DNA of 64,000 nt, from the NCBI GenBank assembly GCA_946811695.1, contig OX328132.1, forward strand, positions 121,452,685 through 121,516,684, written 5' to 3'. The stretch comes from Gonocerus acuteangulatus (taxonomy: Eukaryota > Arthropoda > Insecta > Hemiptera > Coreidae). The notes below the pieces were generated by a model. That model was not told the DNA's origin and ran no database searches. It saw nothing but the letters and a program-made list of their open reading frames with translations. The translations under genes and the position numbers were made by a program. This document shows, in pieces, positions 9,862 to 19,259 of this stretch. Within the stretch, counting starts at the first letter, position 1. The number at the start of each line of letters is the position of its first letter.

Positions 9862-10982
9862 AGATACATAAAATGAGAAGCAATTATAAGTTGTTAGAAA
9901 TAGATGTTTTAGAAAAGTATGGGTACCCTAGCATAAATTCCCTGCAAACTGAATATGTAAATGAACGTTAGAGACACCATTATAATTAAATTAAGTGATA
10001 ATTATTATAATTTAATATTTTTATTTATTCTTGGGTGGTTATTTACTTCTCTAACCTTAGCTTATGTTCGAAATGAAAGCATAATAAAAGTTTATAGAAG
10101 TGATCGAAAAAACTTTTGTATATATGCAATAGGGGAGGTGTTAATACAACTACCTCGTGTTCCAATTGGATGAATAGAAATGTTTAATTAATTTTATTAT
10201 TTGTTGGATAATAACATAACCTACGTTATGTAAACCACGTTTTGGTTGTATTGTCCATTTATTACTGGTTGAAGAAAAAATGATAAATGATTTTAATAGA
10301 TACCATCTTTTAGACTTCTATCATTTCTAGTCTAATCCTACTGAAGGCCTACCTAATCAGCTAGCATATGCAGAGTTAGATCTACGGGTTTCCAAAGTTC
10401 CAAGTTTTAAAAATAGATAAAAATCAGAAAATATGAGGAATTTAATTCGTTTTAGGGAATTTCATACTAAAAAAGTATTTTCATGTTTTCCAGGGTACCG
10501 TAATCGGTATTAGCGGATAATACAGTAATTACAGGGCTGTAGGCGCCATTGTTAAATCTTTTTAATAGTTAACAGTTATTATTATGCCTTATGAACATGT
10601 ATGCAGGAAAAACATAAATAATTCCCCCGAATTTACTTCTTTGAGCTTTCAATATCTTTCCGATATGGTAATTAGAAACCGTGGCAGATATACAACAGAG
10701 CGTGACTGGTAAAAAAAATAATATAAAATATAAAAACCTTCTATGTTCCAATCCACGGACCTTATACAGGTAATTTCTCCTTTCCTAATAATTGTGAATA
10801 TAAAAATTTGATTATGAAACTCTTGAAGCAAAAGTGACTTATACATCTTTGGGCTTAAAGAACAGAGCTGACTAATATTAATAATTAAATAATTAATAAT
10901 GACCTAAGCAGTCGATTCACTAAACAAAAATAAATTACAAAAAAAATCAGTGTTTTGGTTTCATTATTTCTGTTTCTTTTAG
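9862..10982. other. AT-rich intergenic stretch, no gene called
   Basis: A 70-codon open frame at 9961-10173 (plus) contains a hydrophobic run (FLFILGWLFTSLTLAYV), and the base after a TCTAACCTTAG acceptor-like site could start an exon. There is no homology I recognise and its phase does not fit the exon at 10983. Nothing else in this stretch is supportable. Confidence 0.4.
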
Positions 10983-11077
10983 GAGGAGATTTAGCAATAG
11001 CAGCAAAGCAAATCCTCCACAAACACATCTATCAATTAAGAGTAAGCAATCAAGATATTCCGCTAGCAAGGGTCAAG
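10983..11077 (+). CDS. Possible internal exon of an unrecognised host gene
   Basis: A strong acceptor (TTTCTGTTTCTTTTAG) precedes an open 95-bp segment that ends at a good donor (GTCAAG|GTAGG). In one frame it reads GDLAIAAKQILHKHIYQL then RVSNQDIPLARVK, entering in phase 1 and leaving in phase 0. A second frame (RRFSNSSKANPPQTHLSI) is also open, which weakens the call. The base composition is less AT-biased than its surroundings. If the first frame is right, the phase is compatible with the exon candidate at 11771. I do not recognise the family; the upstream exons are not visible. Confidence 0.35.
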
Positions 11078-11339
11078 GTAGGAAGCCCACTTACTCAAAT
11101 TATTTTGTAGTTTCACCAATAATTACTGCCGACCCTAGTGGTCGAGGCAGGTAGTTACGTAGACTCAGTGTATTACCGTGTGTAGTTATGTAGTGTATTC
11201 AGCAAGTGTCCGAAAGGTTCTTACACCTGCTGTGTCCTGGATCCAAGGGACATCATCTCCAAGGGACCATGTACTTACTACGGGTTTCTGACTGTTTTCA
11301 AATATTTAAAATTATATACGAAGATCCCTAAACATTGCA

Positions 11340-11425
11340 TTTCTACATATAAATCTACAAACCATGTTCCCGTGGACAGCTTCTGCTACTTAACGAACTT
11401 GACCTTTGAAATTACGCACAAGATT
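11340..11425. repeat. Fragment of the dispersed (TA)n/hairpin repeat
   Basis: CTTAACGAACTTGACCTTT at about 11390-11408 matches the core GTTAACGAACTTGACCTTT found five times between 30 and 38 kb. The surrounding bases are more diverged, so this is an older, isolated fragment. Confidence 0.5.
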
Positions 11426-11770
11426 TTATTAAAAAAAAATACTTTTAACGGTTATTATATATACCTTATGAAAGACTACATTTTTATCATTTATTTTAGT
11501 ATGTTTTTTCCTTTTCTTAGAAGCGAATTAAAAGCATTTTTTTTCTTCCTGCATCAATTACCTAGTTCTGACTGTTTTTTGGAAACCCCCGCTAAAACAA
11601 AAGTAGAAAGGCCAATGAGTCAAGATATTCTTACTCCCTCAATCATCAACATCCCACATCATCAGCCCAAATAAAGATGATGCAGCACTGATCATGTCTT
11701 AATACTCTTAATTTAGGGACGAATTTACTCTGCATTTAGGCCAATGGTTTTGTGCTGTTCATGATTGCAG

Positions 11771-11872
11771 GGAAATGCCGGCGACTCCCGTTCATTCGCG
11801 TACTTGAATAATGACCAAGTCATCAACATGTCAGCAGTCCAAACCCCCAATATTCCACAAGAGGAGAAATGA
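11771..11872 (+). CDS. Possible terminal exon of an unrecognised host gene
   Basis: Follows the acceptor GTTCATGATTGCAG and reads in phase 0 GNAGDSRSFAYLNNDQVI, then NMSAVQTPNIPQEEK, then TGA at 11870-11872. An AATAAA signal overlaps the stop (about 11872-11877). Composition and codon use look coding-like against the AT-rich background. Phase agrees with the candidate exon ending at 11077 (intron about 690 bp). It converges on the CNTD1-like gene. No domain is recognised; it could also be a chance open frame, so confidence is moderate to low. Confidence 0.35.
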   Translation, partial: GNAGDSRSFAYLNNDQVINMSAVQTPNIPQEEK

Positions 11873-12529
11873 ATAAAGGCAGCTGGATATGACGTCATTA
11901 ACAGCAAAGTGAACGGAGATATTCCAGTCTCCCGTTCTCTGGGTCATTGGAAGTACAAATGAAACCCAACAACACTCAACAAATTTTCAAATAATCCTAA
12001 AGACTATCTGAATTAAACAAAATCGCATTATTTAATTAGTTTCTTCAAATGAAAATCACTCAGCTCAGTTAACTTTGCGAAATCTTCAGCAAGGTGAATG
12101 AGAAAAGAGCATTAACTAATAAAATGTTAACAAATTGAGTCAGTTGGACCAAAAGACAATCAATAGATTCCAGTCAAATAATTCAATTTTCATTACGATT
12201 ACTAAATGAAGGGTATTATTAATTCAATTGGTATTATTATTCAATTGGTATTATTAATTCAATTTTCTTTGCAATTAAAAGAATTACGGCAGTTTGGTTC
12301 GACTAAAATGAATTCAGTAGAAAGACTAATTTACATGGCGAAAATTAGATTTTGGACATTATTACCTCATTTCTCTTAGATTTACCCTCAATGAAAATCC
12401 CCAACACCTTACTCCCAATAATTCAGCTTGTATTTTAACTTAACTCAAATTAACTTGTTATTTATGTATCAATGACTTAAATTATATCGTTTTCCAGCCC
12501 GCCCTGAAATAAAATGTGGCTTCATTGAT
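11873..12529. other. AT-rich intergenic stretch
   Basis: No gene seen. A short local repeat (TCAATTGGTATTATT units at about 12220-12265) is the only structure noticed. Confidence 0.5.
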
Positions 12530-12780
12530 CGTACCTGGCAATTTATAGTTTTAGGTACGCAAGGGTTATGAAAGAAATTCTCGCCAGAGATACGTATATC
12601 ATGTGTTACATTTTTAAGCTGGTCCTCTATAGGTTACCACTATTTTCTAGCGAGGATAGGGCTAATGCTTTTTCTTTTCTCTAAAGAAAATGCACTACCC
12701 TATATTAGGAATTGAACCCGCGACGTTTGACACGGAGTGCTCACGCTATAACACTCACGGCCATCGGGCCTCCTTGGAGC
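12530..12780 (-). mobile_element. tRNA-derived SINE (putative)
   Basis: On the minus strand the head at 12778-12700 reads GATGGCCGTGAGTGTTATAG (A-box region) and, about 45 bases on, GCGGGTTCAATTCCTA, a good RNA polymerase III B box. The rest (12700-12530) is a non-coding body. The extended spacing between the boxes resembles a class II (Leu/Ser-type) tRNA parent. Target-site duplications were not identified, so the left boundary is approximate. Confidence 0.5.
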
Positions 12781-12854
12781 AATCTAATAAAAACATATTT
12801 TCTTACTGCCTTTAATAAGTATTTTTATAAAAATTAACAATACAATGCAAATAT

Positions 12855-12860
12855 TTTATT
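12855..12860 (-). terminator. Poly(A) signal of the CNTD1-like gene
   Basis: AATAAA on the minus strand, about 56-61 bases beyond the stop codon of the last exon (12916-12918). Confidence 0.55.
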
Positions 12861-12915
12861 ATAGAACTAGAAAAATTCCGATGTCTAAATATTTTTCTAG
12901 ATTCTAAACACTATT

Positions 12916-15900
12916 TTATGGGGAGGGAAGTCTTTCTAAAAGTTTTATGACTGGCTCAAGCTCTCTCTCTTCCACATCGATGTAGTGTTTCAATGTTCTG
13001 AAGATTCGATGAGTGATTTCATTATATTTTAGATTTGATACCTTCTTAATTGCGAGTATGGATATCACAGCACCTATGAAGACGACGTGGCCGTTCGCAA
13101 AACGCCACCTAAAATAAACAAACCAAACCAATCATATAAGCCAATGTAACTATAGAACTTTACAATGTAATCAATGTGTTTAATAACAGTATGCTGGTTA
13201 AGGGAGTACAAATATTAAATCAGTTTTACAAAAATAAGTGTAAGTGGGGATTCCACTAAACATTGTAGTATGCTTACATAAAAATTTTATGTTATGATAT
13301 TTTAATCCACAACTCGCTTTCTTATCGTATTTTCTTCAGAATGGCCTGCAATTCAAGCTAAAAAAAAAAAAATCAGTCCCGTAACAGGCCACGAGGGCCC
13401 TGAGGGGCAGATACTATAGAGGTATCTGTTTCATGACCATACGGCACACTAGGGAGATAGTGTGGTCAGTACTATGCTCCGGCCGCCTGATTTTCCCCTT
13501 GGCTGCTTCGACTGCTAGAGTCATTAGCACCAACCAAGGTACCCATTATTAAATTAATTAAAGGCTGGGTTAGCCTAGGGACGGTCAGGGAGGCCGAATT
13601 CAACCCATGAACGAAGACACTAGAAGAAAAAATCTTTAGTGCTTGCTCGGGATTTGAACTCAGGCCTCCAGCTTATTAGTCCAGTGCTCTACCACTGAGC
13701 TAACCTCGCCCCGCAATTCAAGCTAAACCATCGGTAATTATTGTCTTATTTTTTGGGAAATATTAGTATACTTTATTCCAAAACAAAATCCTAACATTCT
13801 CTATTTTGCACAGTGAATAGTTAAACGATCTTTCAGGAATACATTTTTACATAAAACGTAACATTTACTCACCATCTTTTCTTATTTTCAAGTGTACCTT
13901 CACTTTTAATTTTTGATAAGAGGAGGTTATGTATGTCTTGACGCTTTTTAAAGTAACTGCTTGAATAATATTGTATTCTGTTTTCAATGTCTTCTTCAAG
14001 CTCCGATTTTAAAAAGCGAAATTTGTAGCACAATATGATTGCAATATGGGAAGATACCAAAATAAGTGTCGGAAATGCCACCTGAAATCAATTTGATAAC
14101 AAAATAAAAATAAGCCATAAATTATTCCCTAGCATATTTTTAACCCTTAGCTTACGACGGGTAGGACGGGCTGAGTGAACCTGTCGTATGGCCATCTCTC
14201 TACCTGGCCAGGCCATAGTTACGAAGCTATTCTCGCCGTCCTCTCGACGTGTGTAAAAACGTTCATATAATTTCCTCCCTTAACATTTCTAATCGTAGGA
14301 AAACTGCATTTTATTATTCATTTACGTTTACTTTTAGCTTTAAATATTTACGTTGAATTTTATAATTAGATGCTCCAATAAATATTTTTTATAGTCTATA
14401 CTTTTTAGTACGAAAAAAATTATTTTTTTATGATATAGGTATTAATCAAAGAAGCTAAATAAATAAATAACCTATTTTATAATAAAAACAAGAAAAATAC
14501 ATCATCCTTTTCGATTGGAATCAAGTTGGATCTTACACTGGCAATGTTAATTTTTACGATCCCGACCCATGTATCAATAATCCGTAGCTCTCTCTCGACA
14601 CAAATAGTTAATTTTTCCGGCAACCAGTGGTAGAAGAAATAGCTAAAGCTTCTCTAAATCCTTGCTTAATAGCCCCAAGGTCAAACTCCTGGTAAAATTA
14701 GCCGTAGGGAGCTGGTAAGCGAGAGAGAAGGGTCGGACTGCTGTACAAGTCCTTCGTTCCAGGGGCACGGAAAACTTCGACTTCTACAGAAGTCCTTAGT
14801 AAGGAAAGGGTTAATATACAATTCTCGGACTTTTTAGCGCGGTTCCTCCCTTCTTCCATTGGTAGGTAAAAAGTTATTGTGAATTGTGAAATATGAATTT
14901 AAAGTACTTTCAATAACTTACGTTTTCCCCAATTTTCTTGAATATGTACCACTGCCTTTTGCGTATCTCCTTTTTATTGTGGTAACATCCATACTTTTGG
15001 CACAATGAAATTATTTCGCTTAACGGTATCACATACTCCTTTAAAAAATAGTAAATTAATTTGACTTAGTAACATATTTTGTTATTAGGATCCTTAACCA
15101 ATGAGTCAGTTCACATTTCATAATTAGCTACTTTTATTGTATTTAACCCCAGAGACCGAACTGACCAGAGGAGCGCATGCGGTGCACCTCACTGATTCAA
15201 GCGAGCATTCATCTAAAAAAAATGTTAAAAATTTACCTGGATTTCTTAAGACGTTGCAATAAGGATTTGCAAAAGTGCCCCAGTAAATTGGTTGGTAGTG
15301 TAATTCATAAAAAGCCCCAAGATCGCTGGTTCGAATCTCGCCGTATATAACTATATTTTTTTCTTATTTTTGTATAAATTGTTTTTTGTTCTTAAAAACG
15401 TTTTATAACGATAATTTTATAACATCTTCATTTTTTCAACTAATAATAAACACGATGAAATATTTGTGTTTATATTTTGTTAATCTTCAATTTATTAACT
15501 GTGTTTGCATTCGATATTTGTCTTTATCAAGACGCACAAAACCCGCACAAAAAAAAATACTAATACACGACGAGATTCAATCCAGCGATACCATAGATTT
15601 AAAAGTATAACAAAGCTAACCGAGCTACAGGAGCACTTAGACAAAACTATATCAGAACGTTTTAAGAAATCCAGGTAAATTTTTAACATTTTTTCCATAT
15701 GAATGCTTGAGCAGAGCGTTTTCTCGCTTCTCGTCATTCACTCCCCATGAGAGACTTCTTTAAGCTTCTCATATTAAGATATAGAATAGCCTCTGGAGCA
15801 TGGTTTTTATATGAAAAGGCCATGAGAGTACTTACGAAACGTGAAGCATCAAAAGTTATAGATAATGTAATGCAGAGAATTTTATCTAGGAGGGAGAACT

Positions 15901-16516
15901 TTCCGAGGTGTGCATGTTCTCGCCGTTTTTTCGATACTTCTTGACGGATTTTCGCAACATATCTTGAAGGAAGAATACAAATTTTATTAAAAAATGCAAA
16001 CAAAAATAATATGACATTTTGTGAAAAGGTTTTACTTCTACATTTTTCAATTCATATTTACACTATGAAAATGACTTTTTTAAAAATAGTAAGTAGTTTC
16101 CATATACTTGAATTATATTATTCGATTTCAAATTGCTTCTGGAAAATAGATTTATTGGATATAATCCACAGGTTTATTTTTTTTCGAGGGAATATATTGG
16201 GGAGGTAAAGACTGTGTTAAGGAAATAGATTTGCCAGGAATGCAGAAATTAGAAGTTCTAATTATGAACTAAATGGAATGGATATGTAAATCATTTGCCA
16301 TGTTAGATTTCAAATAAAGCAGTGTTCGGTTTAGATTACAGAAAAAATAATTTCTTTAATTCTTCACAATTTTTATTTTTAGCGTTTTCCCTTGAAGGGA
16401 ACTTTTGAGGTTGCACTCATGACAGAATTTTTGAAAAATTTCTTCAAATCTTTATCGATACTAGTAGACACCGAAAATGCCCCCCGTTGAAACTTATATG
16501 TATGTATGTGTGTGTT

Positions 16517-16549
<33 letters not shown>

Positions 16550-17330
16550 TTAATGTTATGATAATTTTTTATATAGAGAATTTAATTATTAGGATAATTA
16601 TATTCTGAGACTTAATCTCAGGGATAAAAAGTTCCGAGTGAATGAATATTAAACAAATACGTATTTCCAAACAATACTGAAATACAAATACCAACACAAA
16701 TGTATTATCAAACAAAGAATAAAAAAAATCAATACAATTACAAAATATAAGTTTTACCTTTTAATAAATAGAGTCTTTTAACAAGAGTCCAAATGTTCTG
16801 CACTTCAATAAATTTTTAAATAAGTCCTTCTTCAGCAGGATACGTATTCACCATTAGTATTCTTGATTAAGCCAGTAAATAAGTTCACACATATATAAAA
16901 ACACCACATGAGAGGGTTCGCAAGCTGTACGCTGTAAGACTCCTTACTCCATTGAGGATGGACATACACTGCAACTCTGTACTCGACTAGACTTAGACAT
17001 AGACTGCGTACACCATTGTGGATGGAGATAGACTGAGAGCTGTTGGCGGGAATAAGCTGAGGCATTCTTCCACCACCTTCTGCATTTTCTCGGTTTATTA
17101 TTTAGATAATAATTATTATTTTGTAATTCCAAAATGATTAATTTATTATTGTCTGACTGTAAATTTATATTATACCCATTGTACATCAGTATGGTCCAGA
17201 AATATTATAAATTTAGATCGTATATAATACAATGTTATTAGTATACTAGGGTTCGTGGTTTTTGCGGGTTTTTCAAACTCTCAACGGCTATTTGAATTCA
17301 AAAAGGTTTTTGTTAATGTAATATATCATT

Positions 17331-17406
<76 letters not shown>

Positions 17407-17823
17407 GTTTGTGTGTGTGTAGAGGAAAGCACTAAAACAGAGTTATGACAAGTCAAGCTCAAAGAATCTTTCTTAGATTCTTACTGGTAGTTTAAAACAT
17501 GAGCAGCTTAACATGTTAAATCCATTAACAATTATGAGTTTTCACTTAAGATTTATCTGCACCTGCATTTTCTCTAAAATTTTACATTGGTACATATGTT
17601 ATTTACATTTATTACCTGTCATATATCATTATCCCTCTTTGTATGAGATCTGGTGCTATGTTGAACTTTCTTCCAAAATGGAAGAAATATTCAGTTCGTG
17701 CGGGTGGGATAATATTTTCCAAAAGGATTTGCTCGTCGTTCAAAGTGCGGTATATTTGTTTTAAGGACTCCAACTGTGCGTACTTGATATAGGCTTTTTT
17801 CTCTTGAACCCAAGCTTTCCCGT
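12916..17823 (-). CDS. CNTD1: Divergent cyclin-fold protein, best match CNTD1 (meiotic crossover cyclin); five exons, 5' end missing
   Basis: Exons on the minus strand: 17823-17616, 15962-15836, 15038-14922, 14081-13873, 13108-12916 (stop TAA at 12918-12916). All junctions have AG acceptors and GTRAGT/GTAATA donors, and phases agree at every join (1; 2; 0; 0; 2), giving about 283 codons. The protein reads as a cyclin box: EYFFHFGRKFNIAPDLIQRG, IYDRYVAKIRQEV (helix 2), LLDKILCITLSITFDASRF (helix 3), IPLSEIISLCQKYGCYHNKK, EIRKRQWYIFKKIGENVAFP (helix 5), then LILVSSHIAIILCYKF and a second all-helical domain ending ELEPVIKLLERLPSP. The order, spacing and the GY.H.K(E)E...E...L..L.F...PT-like block match CNTD1/COSA-1, which marks meiotic crossover sites. 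CNTD1 of vertebrates is about 330 residues, so roughly 40-50 N-terminal residues are missing here. Family is inferred by eye; a different divergent cyclin is possible. Confidence 0.6.
13348..13727 (-). mobile_element. tRNA-derived SINE with 15-bp target-site duplication, in intron
   Basis: The head on the minus strand (13712 leftward) reads GGGGCGAGGTTAGCTCAGTG then GTAGAGCAC (A box), and GAGTTCAAATCCC (B box) at about 13650. The body continues to 13363, where the element ends in a T-run on its own strand. GCAATTCAAGCTAAA flanks it on both sides (13348-13362 and 13713-13727), a clear target-site duplication. The unit is about 350 bp. A partial copy of the body lies at 45496-45617. It sits between exons 13108 and 13873 of the CNTD1-like gene. 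Confidence 0.85.
14140..14814. mobile_element. piggyBac-type MITE, copy A (TTAA-flanked), in intron
   Basis: TTAA duplications at 14140-14143 and 14811-14814 enclose about 667 bp beginning CCCTTAGCTTACGACGG and ending TAGTAAGGAAAGGG. The interior is similar over most of its length to copy B at 48145-48758 (shared CATATAATTTCCTC, GATGCTCCAATAAA or TATGCTCCAATAAA, and the CCAGGGGCACGG block near the right end). There is no transposase. It lies in the intron between exons 14081 and 14922 of the CNTD1-like gene. Confidence 0.8.
14826..14872 (-). repeat. Half of the GC-rich terminal hairpin of the dispersed repeat
   Basis: Minus strand reads GGGAGGAACCGCGCTAAAAA followed by GTCCGAG, the same right stem and tail as the hairpins at 34497 and 36724. 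The left stem is not well preserved here. Confidence 0.5.
15198..15722. mobile_element. Fold-back element with two inward-facing tRNA-like heads, in intron
   Basis: AAAAATTTACCTGGATTTCT on the left (about 15228-15247) is repeated inverted at about 15665-15686 (AGAAATCCAGGTAAATTTTT); similarity continues outward to GAGCATTCAT/ATGAATGCTTGAG and inward through tRNA-like sequence. Left: GCTGGTTCGAATCTCGCC (B box, 15326-15343). Right, minus strand: TCGCTGGATTGAATCTCG. Arms are about 140-150 bp. The spacer holds the second copy of the 115-bp repeat (15430-15547). No transposase. It lies between exons 15038 and 15836. Confidence 0.65.
16554..17333. mobile_element. Solo-LTR-like insertion in (TA)n, copy 1
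   Basis: Begins TGTTATGATAA just after a (TA)n tract and ends ATATCATTACA immediately before a second, longer (TA)n tract. TG...CA ends, no open frame and the same last nine bases (ATCATTACA) as the elements at 30331-31526 and 43285-43908 suggest an LTR. The left boundary is uncertain by a few bases because TTTAA lies between the TA tract and TGTTA. It sits within the largest intron of the CNTD1-like gene. Confidence 0.5.
17334..17404. repeat. (TA)n microsatellite, about 70 bp
   Basis: Uninterrupted TA dinucleotides abutting the 3' end of the solo-LTR-like element. Confidence 0.95.
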
Positions 17824-18354
17824 CTGAAAATGCAATAAGAAGGCATAAATATTGATAGTTAGGGAACAAAATGAAATATTCCACGTTGAGCAACGTTTTT
17901 CGATGACTGGTTCTTCCATTGGAATTGTAATGTTTATTAAAAAAAAAATTATGAAGCATTACCATATCATTTGAATGTAAATAATGCTTTATACACTTAT
18001 GCTAGCAGAAGTGGGGCAGAATCCCCCCCCCCCTCACCAACTCCTTTCTCCAAACATCATGCGAGCCAGAACAGAAACACTTGACCTGATCAGGAAGCCT
18101 TGGAGTTCTGATGATAGTCACAGCTGCTCTGTTTGTAATATGCTCACAAATATAATTAATAATATATACAGAAATAGATTAACACAAATTACAAAGTTAA
18201 AAACAATATAAATTAACGATAAATACGTAAGTAAATAACAATAATAATAATAAATTAAAACAACTAAATAAAAATAATAATAAATTAGTAAGTACAAAAA
18301 AATATAGAACAATTAAATAAGAAATAATTATAATGAAACTAAAACTTTGGGGGA

Positions 18355-18775
18355 CTAATCAATATTGGCACTTACTGATTTGGAATACTGCTTTGTCCTT
18401 TACTCGGACTGCTCAAGAGGCCAATATCACTTGTGGCTTCGAGGCAGGTTTTTTTAGTTGAGTTTGGGAGGAAAATGTTTGTGCTCTGGGATTGGGATGG
18501 AAAGACAATTTGGAATGAAAGGTTAGGAAACGGGATTCCTCCAGTTCTTGAACAAAAGGGATGTTGAGGTCATTATGAACGGTTTTATGGGAAACATAGA
18601 AAGGAGCATTGACTATTTTGCGAAGGACTTAGGATTGGAGTGCCTGTATTCTCTGTATGCAAGGAGATTTAGTTGTTCCCCAGAGTTGAAGTCCATAAGT
18701 CCAAATAGATTGAATAATGGTTTTGTATACAATGAGTTTGTTGTGTAGTGTCAGTTTTGATAGTATCGCAAGGAC
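18355..18775 (-). pseudogene. Jockey-type LINE, C-terminal fragment
   Basis: Minus-strand reading: KLIVYKTIIQSIWTYGLQLW, GTTKSPCIQRIQALQS, VLRKIVNAPFYVS, HNDLNIPFVQELEESRFL. This is the C-terminal part of a Jockey ORF2, downstream of the RT, and is closely similar to the end of the longer plus-strand Jockey at 62711-62998 (ILRKIVNAPFYVSNFTIHND). One stop codon interrupts it. It is 5'-truncated to about 420 bp. It lies upstream of the first assigned exon of the CNTD1-like gene and so may be intronic. Confidence 0.75.
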
Positions 18776-18908
18776 ATATTATTTGCGCCTGTACATAATA
18801 AAAGTCCACTTTACTACCACTTATGTTGCACTTAGAACAATACTATTAGAAAAGAAAACAGAGAAATGGGCATGGATACAAAACTTATAACGGCCAATGC
18901 TCTAAGAC

Positions 18909-19066
18909 CTTGAAGATTTTCTGTATTCATCAAATAATGAGGGTTACGTGAAAAATGTATATTTTCATGCACAAGTACTCCTAATACAGTATTGAAGAAA
19001 TAAAATTTGTTCCTAATATGTGCCACATACATAATAATATTACACAATACATTTGAACCAGATCTT
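18909..19066 (-). CDS. Weak candidate 5' exon for the CNTD1-like gene
   Basis: On the minus strand an acceptor-like AACTAGTTTCAG precedes an open 158-bp segment ending CTTCAAG|GTCTTA. It leaves in phase 1, which is the phase required by the exon starting at 17823. Residues such as FYFFNTVLGVLVHENIHF carry no recognisable similarity, and the donor is poor (GTCTTA). Kept only as a lead for the missing N-terminus. Confidence 0.15.
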
Positions 19067-19259
19067 CTGAAACTAGTTAAATACTCTCTTATTATGGACT
19101 GACACAACAATTGTATACATACCTGTATATTGATACATGTTTTCTTTAGAATTATTAAATAGCTCTTATGAATCACTGTCACACAGGCGTCCAATTATTA
19201 AGACCTGAAAAAAATTATTAGATCATTAAGGAACGTAAACAAATATATATAAAAAAAAA

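Noticed and set aside
13640..13712. Functional tRNA gene on the minus strand
   Set aside because: A and B boxes are present, but the acceptor stem cannot be closed and the sequence continues into a SINE body flanked by target-site duplications.
15747..15944. Plus-strand open frame over 15.7-15.9 kb
   Set aside because: It is antisense to the well-spliced minus-strand exon 15836-15962.
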